Position numbers and translations under genes: made by a program
From: Heterostelium multicystogenum
Taxonomy: Eukaryota; Evosea; Eumycetozoa; Acytosteliales; Acytosteliaceae
Direction: 5' to 3'
Length of the DNA: 64,000 bases
NCBI GenBank assembly: GCA_003667245.1
Contig: RCNN01000073.1
Span: forward strand, 62,001 to 126,000
Shown here: positions 36,601-48,109 of the stretch, piece after piece
How the letters are laid out: each line of letters opens with the position of its first letter
Position numbering within the stretch: position 1 is the stretch's first letter
The notes under the pieces: model-generated
What the model was told of the DNA's origin: nothing
Seen by the model: only the letters and a program-made list of their open reading frames with translations
The model's database searches: none

Positions 36601-37878
36601 AGAGCTTCGTACACTCAAAGGTCACACCGGATCTGTTGAGAGAGGTTTCTTTACACCAGATGGAAGATACATCATCACCTGTGCATTCGATGGTACCATC
36701 AAGGTTTGGGACCCAGAGGTCGGATCCGAGATTACTTCACTCCCCCATCAATCTCGTATCAGCGATGTCATCCACAATGGCAAAGACTTGATCTACTCTT
36801 GCTCTGACGATGGTGAAATCAAGTGTTGGAACCCAATTGCAGGTCAGTGCTTGGCAACACTCACCGGTCATTCAAGCAGCGTCAAGCAAGCTCAATTCAT
36901 GCCTCAAACCGAAAGCTCTAGCTATGGTTCCTTCTCTTCATCTTCCTCCAGCTCTTTCAAGAAAACAATTGCATCTGCCTCTGACGATGCCACCGTTAAG
37001 ATCTGGGAGTTCAGCGACCAAAATAACATCACAAGTGCCCATCAAAGCTCAGTTTCATCTTGTGCATACTCTCAAGACGGTAAGAACCTTGCCACAATCT
37101 CAGAAGACAAGAACCTTAAGATCTGGGACGTCAAATCCGGAGTCAACGTCAAGACCTATCAACTCGCTGAAATCCCAACTGCAGTTGTATATACAAACAC
37201 AGGAAAACTCGTTGTTGGTTACCAAACCGGTGACTTGGACATCTACGAGAATGTATTAGTCGGAGACAAACTTGCTGCCAAGTCTAAAATACATCAATCC
37301 AAATCACAGCACTTGTCGCTATTCCAGTGGACGACATGTTCTTCTCAGTTGGATGGGATCGTAGTGTGTTTGCATGGTACAATAAAACCGGTGCACTTTT
37401 GACTAAAATCAATGATTGGATAGAGTGTATTGCCATCTCACCGCAATACGTAGCTGTAGCTGGTCGTCAAAATAGCATCTATCTCATCGACCAAAACAAT
37501 ACTGCCACCACAGTCTTGCAAATTCCATTTGACGTCAAATACGTCACCTCCCTAGCATTCTCCCCAGACTCAAAGACATTGGCAATCGGTGGTTTCAACG
37601 GTGACATTGAACTTCTCGACATTGAAACCGTACAATTCACTTCAGTGTTCACCAAGCAAACCGGTGCAATCACTGGACTCAAGTTCATTGACAACAGCCA
37701 CCTTGTCAGTGTATCAAAGGATCGTAGTCTTATCGTTTGGAATTTGGCAACCTCTCAAGTGGACAATGAATTCATCCACAATTCCCCAATCGTATCAATG
37801 GATTGCAAAGACAATAGAATATGCACTGGTGACAGCAATGGTAACCTTTACTTCTTGATCTACCACCCTCAAAAATAA
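30628..37878 (+). CDS. tep1: TEP1 homologue: RGG box, TROVE, DUF4062, NACHT and about 21 WD40 repeats
   Basis: Three exons (30628-31232, 31304-31427, 31504-37878) give about 2,368 aa. Residues about 28-48 form an RGG box (RGGSRGGSRGGRGGRGGRGG). A TROVE domain follows (FDAYQLGKYNTESKIKRKRK, LKQLIRALHISKP, FMAMLRNLRNMI), then its vWA-like half (TYVFIYISDGGNNL), which lacks a DxSxS metal site. Next are DUF4062 (RIFISSTFLDMHGERDML, EVDLRWGITEEES), a NACHT NTPase (Walker A VSGRAGSGKSALL; Walker B FIFIDGIDLL) and about 21 WD repeats, enough for three seven-bladed propellers. In animals TEP1 binds vault and telomerase RNA, and dictyostelids have vaults. Four frame breaks lie at about 31897-31902 (+1), 34000 (-1), 35591 (-2) and 37299 (-1). 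With these the length is exactly divisible by three. It may otherwise be a decayed gene, which I think unlikely. Confidence 0.93.
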
Positions 37879-38421
37879 CAACAATACAATAAATCTTGAT
37901 CAATAGACACAATATCATTAAAATAATATAATTTAAATTAAAATAATACAATTGTGACTTTGACTATAAAAGACCTCAAAATTTGGGCTTCCAGCTATTG
38001 CTTGGAACGCTTTGGATATTAAAAACTATTTAAAGATATTATTAAATTCTTTTTGTTGTTTTTAGAAGTATTGTTATTAAAACAATGTTCTTTTTTTGAT
38101 CAAAAAACAAAAATCTGCAAATAATCACCATCATCTGTTTTGATCAAAACAAAAAACAAAAAGGTTACTATTTTTTAGTTTATTGGTAAAACTTTTCTTT
38201 GGATGCTGAGAAATAGTGCTTCGTTGCATATCCTCAAAAATAAAGATTGATTTGATTTAATTTAATGATCAAAGGAGTCCCCCTTAATAATAAAAATAAT
38301 AATAATAGAATTAAATTAAATCAATATAGAATCACCATCTTTATAAATACTAATACTTCCTTTGTAAAATATATACTAATCTCAAATTAAAAACGATAAT
38401 AATAAATAAATAATAATAATA
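37879..38421. promoter_or_regulatory. Spacer with two perfect TTGATCAA-centred palindromes
   Basis: Between TEP1 and the next plus-strand gene lie two perfect palindromes: TTTTTTGATCAAAAAA (38092-38107) and TGTTTTGATCAAAACA (38136-38151), plus TTGATCAA at about 37896. TTGA/TCAA half-sites are, from general knowledge, the type bound by Dictyostelium STATa. They may equally be transcription-end hairpins. No coding frame is seen. Confidence 0.45.
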
Positions 38422-40199
38422 ATGTTTAATTATAAATTAAACTTAGTGTTGGTCATTGCACTGCTGTGCAATGTTGTAGTAAAAGCAACCATTACTCCTG
38501 GTCCAGTGACATGCACTGTTTCCAATACTCTCAATTCCCCAAATTGCGCAGGTGGTGTATGTCCATCCATCTTGGATTGCATTAATACCTATAGAGGACA
38601 ATATTCAAGCATCAGAGTTCTCGTCTCAGATGGATCGCACTCCTGCAATCAAAATCAAATACAATACCTCTACTCCCCTTTGTTCCTAGATATTGAACCT
38701 GAGAATCAAGAGAGTATTCCAACCTTTACTTGCTCTGTAAGTAATCTGTTTTTTTTTTACAGTTGTCTCTAAATAGTCTCTAATTTATGTCTAAATAGAA
38801 ATCGACTTCTTTCTTGAGACTGTCCACTGATTATACTATCAAAGTCAATATTTCAAATATTATTATTGAAGGTGGTTCCTTTAGTAAAGATATTAGCCGT
38901 GGTAGTTTAATTTTAATTCAAAGTTCCAATACAGTTAGCTTTGGAAGTAGTTTGACTTTGAACAATGTTGAAATCAATGGTGCTCATGCAGTCTCTACTG
39001 ACTATAGCCAAAATGAAGCTGGTTCAATAACCCTCAGTGGAGTTAGTTTGTCTCTCAAAAGTTCAATCATCCGAAGATCCACATCATCTGGTTACAGCCC
39101 AGGACGTAAGTATTCGCCTCGTATTTGATCGTTCAAAGAAGATTTGATATTAATTTTCTTTAAAAAATTTAGCATCCATTCTTAAAGTTTCCGGAACTAG
39201 TTTGAACATTGAAAATTCCCAAATTTTAGATTCCAAGAACCTTCTATCGTACATTAATGCAATTTATTTCAGTGGATCTTATGTGAATATGTATAACTCA
39301 CTCTTCGATCAGATCACTGCTGGAACAATTTTTTATTTAAATTCTTATAATGTTGTCATTACTTCAAACAACTTTACCAATAATGACAATGTCGATAGTG
39401 GAGTTAAAATCTTCGCAAACACTAATATCATGATCGACTCTAACATTTTTGATAGTAACACTGGTGGTGATGGTGCAGCTATGGTAGGTTAAAATACCCA
39501 ATCAATTAGTATTAGTATTTTTGTCCTAATTTTTAATCTCTATTACATCTTAGTCTATCTATACAGCTTCCACAGGCTATAATTATATTACAAATAATAA
39601 TTTCACAAACAATTATGCTGATAGAGGTGCTCTTGTAAGTACAGATTCTTAGTATTTTGGTTTGGTGAAAATTATTAACAAAGAATTTTAATTTCCAGGT
39701 TTTGGGATACAGTGCATTATACGATTTAACTGGTTCTTATTTTGCCAATAACTATGCCAACTACTCTGCTGATATCTTCTTCTATTATGAAACACTTACT
39801 TTTATTGGTGGAACCTTCGAAAACAGTTCTATTGCCCAAGAATCATAGTATGTATAATCCAAAAATAGTTACAAATATCTATCAATACTAACAATTGAAT
39901 TCACTAGTTACGACTATCCTCAATATGCATCATTCCCAAGCTATGTTACTTCAATGAGAAATAATTACTACACTGTTTACAACTCAGACTGCCCCTCTTC
40001 CTATTCGACTATCATTGGAGAAAATCTTTCCAAAACCTGTTTGTATGTTAGTTACACCAACTCCAATTACAACCCAGGTTCAGATGAGCGCAAACCACGT
40101 CACTATGTAGCTTTTATCATTACCGCAGTAACTATTGGTGTTGTTTCTTTAATTGCCTTCGTTGCCGCTATTATCACTGCTGCAAAGGAGAAAATTTAA
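38422..40199 (+). CDS. Secreted/type I membrane protein with beta-helix-like repeats, copy 1
   Basis: Six exons (38422-38736, 38799-39105, 39173-39483, 39554-39634, 39699-39847, 39908-40199) with perfect phases give 484 aa and no frame break. A signal peptide (LVLVIALLCNVVVKA) precedes a Cys-rich start (CTVSNTLNSPNCAGGVCPS). Repeats of the type N-S-x-F-x-N-N-x-A/G follow (NNFTNND, SNIFDSNTGGDGA, NNFTNNYADRGAL), the pattern of right-handed beta-helices such as polymorphic outer-membrane and pectin-lyase-like proteins. A transmembrane helix (YVAFIITAVTIGVVSLIAF) and a short basic tail AAKEKI end it. I know of many such dictyostelid surface proteins but of no firm function. The gene directly downstream is a paralogue. 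Confidence 0.82.
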
Positions 40200-40897
40200 A
40201 ACTGATCTTTCATACCATCTCTTCCACATGCAAGAAAACAAAATAATCCAAAAAAAATTAAAAAAATACAAAATTGTTATATTATTCTATTATTATTTGT
40301 AAATACCCCAATACAATACATATTAGAATCCTTGTTTTTCCATCATACTATTATTAACACTATCCATTCTATCCCCTGGAAAGTAAAGATAAATTAAGAT
40401 ATGATTTCTTGGTGTTTTTGTAACATTTAAATATTCCAAATAAATCCCATTATCATAATATTTATCTTTAATAATTGATATCCTTAGTACCACGGTTCTA
40501 AAAATGAAAAATCATCTATAATAATCTATTTTCAACCTAAGTTGTAGAAAGTACTTATACATAATTTGGAACCACAATGAAATATCTATGAAAGATTTTT
40601 CAATGAAAAATCAAGATATTATTTCTGATTTCATTTCCTCAAAACTAAAGTCTATTCAAAATATGTAGTGATTTTTGATTTTGTAGTGTTTAATTTATTT
40701 GTTGATAATGATTAGATACAGAGTTACTTGGAAACCTACGGTAATCATGGATTTTTTTAGGTCCCTTTTCATTTTCAAAAATGAAAGTGTTTCAACCTTC
40801 AGTATAAAAGACATGGTATTTTTGATTCTAATATCAGTCACTTTTAAAAAGATAATAATAAGTTCTATTCCTATCTCTTTGAAATTATCACTTGGAA
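40200..40897. other. Spacer between the two beta-helix paralogues
   Basis: AT-rich. A short frame near 40699-40935 is antisense-free but has no features and overlaps the next gene's signal peptide in another frame, so I do not call it. It holds the terminator of copy 1 and the promoter of copy 2. Confidence 0.5.
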
Positions 40898-42737
40898 ATG
40901 AAAATCCAAAAAATATTAACGATTTTTGTCATTAGTTGTGGTTTTGTCCATCTATGCATCTGCTTTCAAGTCAGAGGCAGATCAGTATATAAATACTAGA
41001 AATCTCTTGCAGAATCCTAATTCCACTTTTATAACTTGTCAAATTAGTTTAGATGCATCTGGTTGCTCAAATGGGTATGTTTTTTTGATGGAAAAGAATA
41101 CCAATATTAATAAATTCATTTTTGTAGAATATGCAATAATATTGATAATTGTTTGTCATATCTTTATATGCAAGTAACTACCTATCCCATTTATAATATC
41201 AGTATAATCATCATTCCAATTGGCTTCAATACTTGTCCAGTATCTACAGTTAGTCAAATTCCAAATTCTAAACTCCATATATTCTATGCTCCTTCCCCAG
41301 TTTTATTTCAATTGCCCAGTAAGTTCTTAAGAATTTTAATTATTATTTCTATTATATTCATTTATTAATTTTTTATTAATTAATAATCCAGAATCAATTT
41401 TCCAATATTCAATTGAGTTATCCAACAAATATTGTTTATGAGAATATTAATTTTAATACACAAACAATTAATTTGGATTCAACATACCAAGGTGGAGTCA
41501 TCAAAGTTCTTGCCCTAACTGAATTCGTTCCAATTCCATCGATTTCTTTCATTAATATGACTGTGACAGGTTGTAAAGCAACTCAATCAGGTGGTTTCGT
41601 ATTTGCATCTGGAGTTAATGTTAACTTGGTCAATTCATCCATCTCTAATTGTGTCACTGGCGAGTCTGCTTCCGCCATCTATTCATCAGTCGAAGTGAAT
41701 GTTGTTAATTCGAGTATTTCGAGATGCAGTACTGGATACCCAGGTGCTGCAATCGAAGCCCAAGATGTTAACATCATTAATTCCTATTTGGGATATAACC
41801 AAGGATCAACTAATGCAGTGGCATATGCATCTACAAACATGACAATTTTGAATTCTACCTTTGTTGGTAATACCGCTAAAATATATGCTGGAGCAATATT
41901 TAGTGGAACTTATCTCTATGTTTTCAACTCATCATTTATTTCAAACTCTGCTCTTCGTGGTGATGGTGGTGCAGTTATGTGCAATGGAGATTGTATGTTT
42001 GTCGATACATACTTCTTCAATAACTCTGCCTATAACGGTGGTTCAATTTTATCCTATTCAACTCTCACTATAGAAAATTCATACTTCAACTCATCTTATG
42101 CTTTTAATGAAAAAGGAGGAGCTATTGGCGCTTTCAGTACCCTTGAAATATTCAACTCAACTTTTGAAAACTGTGTTTCTTCAATTGGAGGAGCAATTTA
42201 CACCTACAGAAATGGAATTGAAGTTGTTGTAACTAATTCATTGTTTAGATCCAATAGTGCCAACTTTGGTGGAGCAATTGTAAGTGCCTCAAATAATATT
42301 GAATATTAATTGACTAACAAACTAACTGTTTCGTAAAGTATCTCTCATATTCATCCATTTTATACACTATGTACACCCATTATGTTGCTAATCATGCTAC
42401 CACTGGTGCCGGAGCAATCTATATGTATGGATTCCCTACGAAATTTGTCGGTGGTGTGTTTATCAATAATATAAACACAGGTTTTAGTTCCGAGCAGACC
42501 TTTAATGAATTAGATTTCCCAGATGTTAAGGTTGTCAATATTTCCTCTTCTCTTTTGTCCAATGGCGAAAACTATATGGTTCCATTGGTTGAAGACAGCA
42601 CTGGAGTCTTTGCTTTCAACGTTGTCGGACTAGAATGCATAAATGGTATTGCTAATATTGATACCAACGGTGTTGTATCTTCTTGTGATTGTTACACTGG
42701 ATGGACTGGACCTTCATGCAGTTATCCAATTCATTAA
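40898..42737 (+). CDS. Secreted beta-helix-like protein with EGF-type C-terminus, copy 2
   Basis: Four exons (40898-41074, 41128-41318, 41392-42279, 42339-42737) encode about 550 aa. Once one extra T in a T5 run (40923-40927) is discounted, the N-terminus is a classic signal peptide (MKIQKILTILSLVVVLSIYA). The body carries at least six N-S-x-F/I-x-N-x-A-x-x-GGA repeats (SNSALRGDGGAV, NNSAYNGGSIL, NSAFNEKGGA-type, RSNSANFGGAI), so a right-handed beta-helix is likely. It ends in an EGF-like turn (SSCDCYTGWTGPSCSY) and has no membrane anchor, unlike copy 1. A second extra base near 41411 follows the intron-2 acceptor. The protein is probably secreted or wall/coat-associated; its role is unknown. 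Confidence 0.78.
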
Positions 42738-42907
42738 TACCAAAAAATAAAACAAACTCCTTTGTTTTCAACTAAGTTATTTAGGATAACATCTGAAACG
42801 AGTACATGAAAGATTGTTGGAGTAAGTAGAGGAGGAAATCATAATGCTATACTCTATTAAATAAAAGGTTGATTTATTGATGTGATACTACTATATTATG
42901 ATTATTA

Positions 42908-45479
42908 CTATTTACTATTGTCGGAATTATTTGCTATATTTTGAGAATCAAGTTGGAGTTGTTGTGCAGGTGCTATATATTTGAAAATCAGTGCTTTAAT
43001 GTTTTCATAGTGATCAGAGATTGTCTTATCTAGGTTCTCCAGTGTAATTTCCTTAAAGCCACAAATAATCGCATAAGAGAGCTCATCGTGTGATTTTTGA
43101 AATGTCTGGTGAGTTTCTTCCGATCTCTATGCATCTTAATAAATTGTCGATTGAGAAACGCTCCAAGCATTCTAATTTGAGCTTCAGAATCTTTTGCATT
43201 AGTACCAATGTACTCTGGCGATGTCCTTTCTCAATTGATAAATGCAATGCTGTATTCTGGTCGCAATCGGTCAGAGTTGGATCTGCACCCTTTTCAAACA
43301 AGATATCTACGACTTGATGTGAGAAATAGGTCTGAGAAGGTTTACCAAATCTTGTCATTCCCAACCAATCTTGATTCTAAACAAACAGTTGGTTAGATAA
43401 TTTGTTCCCTTGATTGTAACTATTGACCAATTAATACTAACTCTTAATACACTCCTATGAAGTGCGGACCTTTTCTTGTTGTCCAAGATGTTTACATCGA
43501 TTCCATTGAACTCAAGAAGCTCTTTGACAATTGGATACATGCAGCTGTGAGTAGCAATATGTAGTGGGGTGTCTCCGTAGTTGTCGTCAAGCTTTGATTG
43601 TGGTGTAACATTAATTTTTTACAATTTACATTTATGTTCTTATGTTTCAGGAGTAGTCTCACCATTGCGAGATTGTTTTCCTTCGATGCAATGTGGAGAG
43701 GGTGAAGACCATCGTTCTGAGACAACATGACATCGGCACCATGACTCAAAATTAGATCCACCATCTTCACAGAATCTGACTGATGTTGCTTGACTGCAAT
43801 ATGCAAAGGAGATCTTCCTTTATGATCTATTAAATTGACTTGAGATCCACATTTCTCGGACAATAAAAACTAAAGTAACTCAATATTAGATATTGAACCA
43901 TCCACTTCATAAGGTTCATAACGGCAACACTTACGGCTACAATTTGTAGTCTAATATCGGAATTTGGCTCACCATGGATGAAACATAAAGAATAATGTAA
44001 TGTGTTTTTACCGTTCTTTGGATGTGGTCGATTGACATTGACACCCTTTGAGACCAGTATCTCTATTAAATCTTTAAAGCACCACTATAATATAGTAAAA
44101 TTAGCTTGATTAGCTCCTGCATTTCACTTGCGAAGGAATGGCTTACTTTAGATGCCAAATGTAGTAGATATAAATCATCGATTGATTTACCCTCTCTATC
44201 CTTTGGATTTTCAATCATCTGTGTAATATATTCTCGTTTGGATTGTGCTTTCCTTTCGTATCTACTACAGTTGTTGTTGCTATAGGGTCGTTTCAAAAAC
44301 TTCTTTTTCTCCTTGACCAAAGCCGATATGGTTGGATAGATCTTTCCCATTTCATCATTTAAAAATACTCCAACATGAGGTCCCAAATCACTGTAAATTA
44401 CCTAATATCAGTATAACTGTATATCTACACCATTATATCTTAATCTTACTATAGCAATAAATGTTGTGGCTTCTTGCTATGCACATTGTAAGAAATCACT
44501 AGATTACTCGGTTTGGAACTCTTTCTAATGAGAAATGTCCCTTTTGCCATATTTTGTAGTTTTGCTGTTGCCTCTTCTCTTGTCAATGAATAATGATACC
44601 ATCCTGTATTCTTCAAATACTAAAATATTATAAAATAAGTGAGTGAACTGTAGATAGATTGGTGCTCCAAAGTATTGAATCCTACCTCGGTTTGCCCAGT
44701 AATGATAAAAACTCTTTCCAAGACTTATTCTCACCAAACTTTCGTTTTTCTTCATATACACATCTCATCCATGCCCATTGCGATACGCATTTCTCTTCCC
44801 CTGTTTGGTCGAAATAACCATGATTAATACACCTATTACAACAATGTAGCTATATCAAGCCAAAAAAAGATAACAATATATACATACATAATGTATCGGA
44901 TGAACATATAATGGACCAAAATTTACAAACGGTGGCGCATTGCCGGAGGTCAAAAGGTGAAAGAAATCGAAAGATATGTGTGATGATCTCCAGAGCCAGA
45001 TCGTCCATGAATGATGCATAATAGTTGAACGAAGCACTGCTGTTGTGCGCACTGTATTGCGACAGACTACCGCTAGACGAATAGTTGTAGTGCGCCACAC
45101 GCAGTTTGTTGCTGTTCTTGATGTTGTCGATTTCGTCGTCGTTGTCAAAGATTCCGCTATCGATGCTGCTGTTACTCATGCTCATGATCGAGCGTCCACT
45201 GTTGTTCAGCAGCATTCCGCCTGCGGAGCTACTGAGTGTCGATGAGCCTGCGGGCATCGGAATCGACATGGAAGCGCTGGTTGGCCATGACGAATCGCTC
45301 TTTCTCACATCGAACTTAGTCGCCAAGCCCGAATAGGACGACGACAATGAAAACGACGTACTCAGCAGCTGACTGCTACTGTTGCTGCTACCAATGCCAT
45401 GTGCTTCAGTGCCATTGCTGTTATTTCCAACCACATTATTTGATGATGTATGTAAATTAAGGATTGTATCACTACTCAT
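42908..45479 (-). CDS. fbxB: F-box/SH2/ankyrin-repeat protein (FbxB-like)
   Basis: Seven exons (45479-44884, 44832-44686, 44619-44450, 44390-44147, 44084-43935, 43869-43442, 43376-42908) give about 734 aa. After a Ser/Asn-rich N-terminus there is an F-box (LALEIITHIFRFLSPFDLRQ). An SH2 domain follows (WYHYSLTREEATAKL, then TFLIRKSSKPSNLVIS, with the phosphotyrosine-binding Arg in FLIR). About six ankyrin repeats come next (GRSPLHIAVKQH, GLHPLHIASKENN, GDTPLHIATHS, NTALHLSIEKGH). The F-box should recruit Skp1/cullin ligase and the SH2 a phosphotyrosine substrate. The combination matches what I recall of Dictyostelium FbxB. Three one-base breaks are needed: before 44686, at 43615-43620 and near 43110. 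The exon 2/3 junction is the least certain. Confidence 0.85.
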
Positions 45480-46463
45480 TCGATGGATATTTACTATATT
45501 TGATGATTATTTTACTTTACTTGCTAACTAACTACTAACTAATACTCTACTTCTACTGCTGATACTGCTAATACTACTAATACTGAAAATACAACTAATA
45601 CCACTAATGCTATATATTCTAAATATTTATCTATTTTAACCTTTATCTTTGCATTTGATATATCATTATTTCAATGGTTGATATGTAATAGTATACTAAA
45701 TGAAGCTTCTCTTTGCTAAATGCCAATATTCTATTTGTTCGATAACTAACTAATGAAATAGATTGTATAAATTAGATAATTTCTCTAAAATTGTAAGTCT
45801 TGATATTGTCTGTCTTTGCTGTATTGTTGCTTTAATTTGAGATTAGTATATAGTGTTGTGCTCCTATATATACTGTGTTGTTGTGGTTATTATTAAAATT
45901 TAGTTATTAGTTATTTATTAATTATTATATTGGGTGTTTACAATTGAATTGTGATGTGGTGGTGTTATTATTTGTTGGTTACTAAAAAATCAAATTAAAT
46001 AAAATAAAATAATATTCATATAATATTCGAATGAATGATTTTAATATATATCTTCTCTCTTTTTAATTTGATATAATAATAATTTAAACTAAATAAATAA
46101 ATAATATAGTATATATTAAAAAACATAAAAGAGTAAATAAATTTGGGAATTAAAAAAATTGTTATAACCACGTCCCAGGCAAAAACCAAAGTAAAAAATT
46201 CAAATTTTACACACTCTCTCTTTTAATTTCACACATCATATAATTCAATTGAATCCATAGGTTTTTTGCATTAATAGTAAAAACAAACAGCATTAAAATT
46301 GTTTTTTTTTTGTTTTTCCAAAACTTGGATATTTTCAAATATGTGAAAGCACAGAAGAACAACTCTTTACACTCCATCTTATTTTTAGAAAAGATTTGTT
46401 ACCTTTTTGTTTTTAGTTTTTAGTTCTATAGTCTTTTAGTTTAGTTTTAGTTATTTTAGTCAA
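45480..46463. other. AT-rich divergent promoter region
   Basis: About 1 kb between the divergent FbxB-like and mevalonate kinase genes. It has repeated TACTAATAC/ACTAATACTAC strings at about 45540-45610 and long AT stretches. No gene seen. Confidence 0.5.
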
Positions 46464-47721
46464 ATGAAACAAATTAGAGGTAACTTTAAGATCTTCGGAA
46501 GTGACGGGGTACAATGATCTAACTTGGTTGCTTTTATTTAGTATCGGCACCTGGTAAAGTTATTTTATTCGGAGAACATGCTGTGGTATTAGGTAAAACC
46601 TCAATTGCTACTGCTTTGTCTTGAGAACTAGTGCGACTGTAGAACAAATAGATGAACCCATCTTACATATATCATTACCGGATTTAAAGGATTTCGGAGA
46701 GCGTAAATACAGTCTTTCCGATCTATCAAAATTAAATCATTATAATTGTATGTATAATCATAAACAATTATAATAATGGAATAGAAACTAATGTTAATAA
46801 TATAGCTATTGATGAGTGCGATAGTTTTATGCCAAGAGAATGCAATGTGGAGTTCTTAGAGGCATTGTCTCAACTTGAAAGCATTAAAGGTATACAATCA
46901 GTATTGTTTTTGTTCTGCGTGTTGTCTAAACTCAAGCATGGTGTTAAGATTCACTTTAAATCAAATCTCCCAATGGGTGCTGGCTTTGGTTCATCTGCTT
47001 CTTTCAATGTCTGTTTGGGTCACCGCAATCATGTCAATGTTCGATCTCTATGCATGTGGTGGTTGTGATCAGTGTTTGAATGTCAATAATCAATCCACCA
47101 GTGGACATGTCCCATGCTCAAAACAGCTCGAGCTCATCAATCAATGGTCACTCCAAGGAGAGAAGATTATGCATGGAACACCCTCTGGTATTGACAATGC
47201 AGTAAGCACATACGGAAGTGCACTCACATTTACACGTAAAGATGGATTCAAGAATCTCGAGAAAATCCCCCTCTCAGATTGCTATTACTGACACTAAAGT
47301 CAGTAGATCAACTAAAGTTTTGGTCGAAAATGTCATTAACAGACACAAAACCTATCCAAATCTCATCGAGCCAGTTGCAGTACTCATCGATAACATCTCC
47401 AAAGAATGCTTGATCGCATTCGACAAATACTTTAATGACAACGATCTTGATCAACTTCAAAAAACAATCGAGTTGATGATAGATATGAATCATTCTTTGT
47501 TATCGGGATGCTTCGGTGTAGGACACAACACATTAGATACTATAGCAAATGTTTCAAAAAAATTCGACCTACATAGCAAGTTGACTGGTGCTGGTGGTGG
47601 TGGATGCGCAATCACATTATTAAAGCCATCGACCGACAACGAAACCATCAACAGTTTAAGAGCTTCATTAAAAGAGCATGGCTTTGAAAGTTGGGAGGCA
47701 ACCATCGTGGACAAGGTGTAA
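46464..47721 (+). CDS. mvk: Mevalonate kinase
   Basis: Three exons (46464-46479, 46542-46747, 46806-47721) give about 378 aa. The first exon is only 16 nt (MKQIR plus one base) and its splice creates [20 protein letters not shown], the GHMP N-terminal motif. Further GHMP motifs are [13 protein letters not shown] (ATP-binding loop), [11 protein letters not shown] (catalytic Asp) and [14 protein letters not shown]. The enzyme phosphorylates mevalonate on the way to isoprenoids and sterols. Three one-base breaks occur: a lost T at 46621-46622, an extra G at 47017-47019 and an extra C at 47267-47271. All motifs survive and the corrected length is exactly 379 codons, so this is not a decayed gene. 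Confidence 0.93.
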
Positions 47722-48109
47722 TCATAGAATCATTATCAAAGCAATAATAATAACAACAACATTGTCGAACAACTAATTTTACTTTAAAACTATACAATAA
47801 CATACAACTCCACAACAGACTAAACTAAAATACTTAGGTGGTCATCGAAAGTTCTAACTTTTCTTTACAAAACAAACAAACATTATTGATTCCCTTTATT
47901 TAATATATTAGCTTGATTTGATAGTCATACTAGATATAGTAATCTATTTGATTGATTTGTAACGTTTTGACCACTCCTCAAAGTCGAGTCTCGCCCAAAT
48001 AAAAACAAAAACGAACGAAACTTTTTATTTATAAATATTTTATTAATATTTATTTTCTCATTTTCATTTATTATTATTATTTATTTACATATAATATAGC
48101 TACAAAACA
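47722..48109. other. Spacer
   Basis: AT-rich stretch between mevalonate kinase and the GNL3-type GTPase, both on the plus strand. No features noted. Confidence 0.5.

Noticed and set aside
30628..37878. TEP1 or glnA3 as pseudogenes
   Set aside because: Apart from the indels, motifs, splice sites and codon choice are intact and corrected lengths close exactly; a decaying gene would also show stops and lost motifs.
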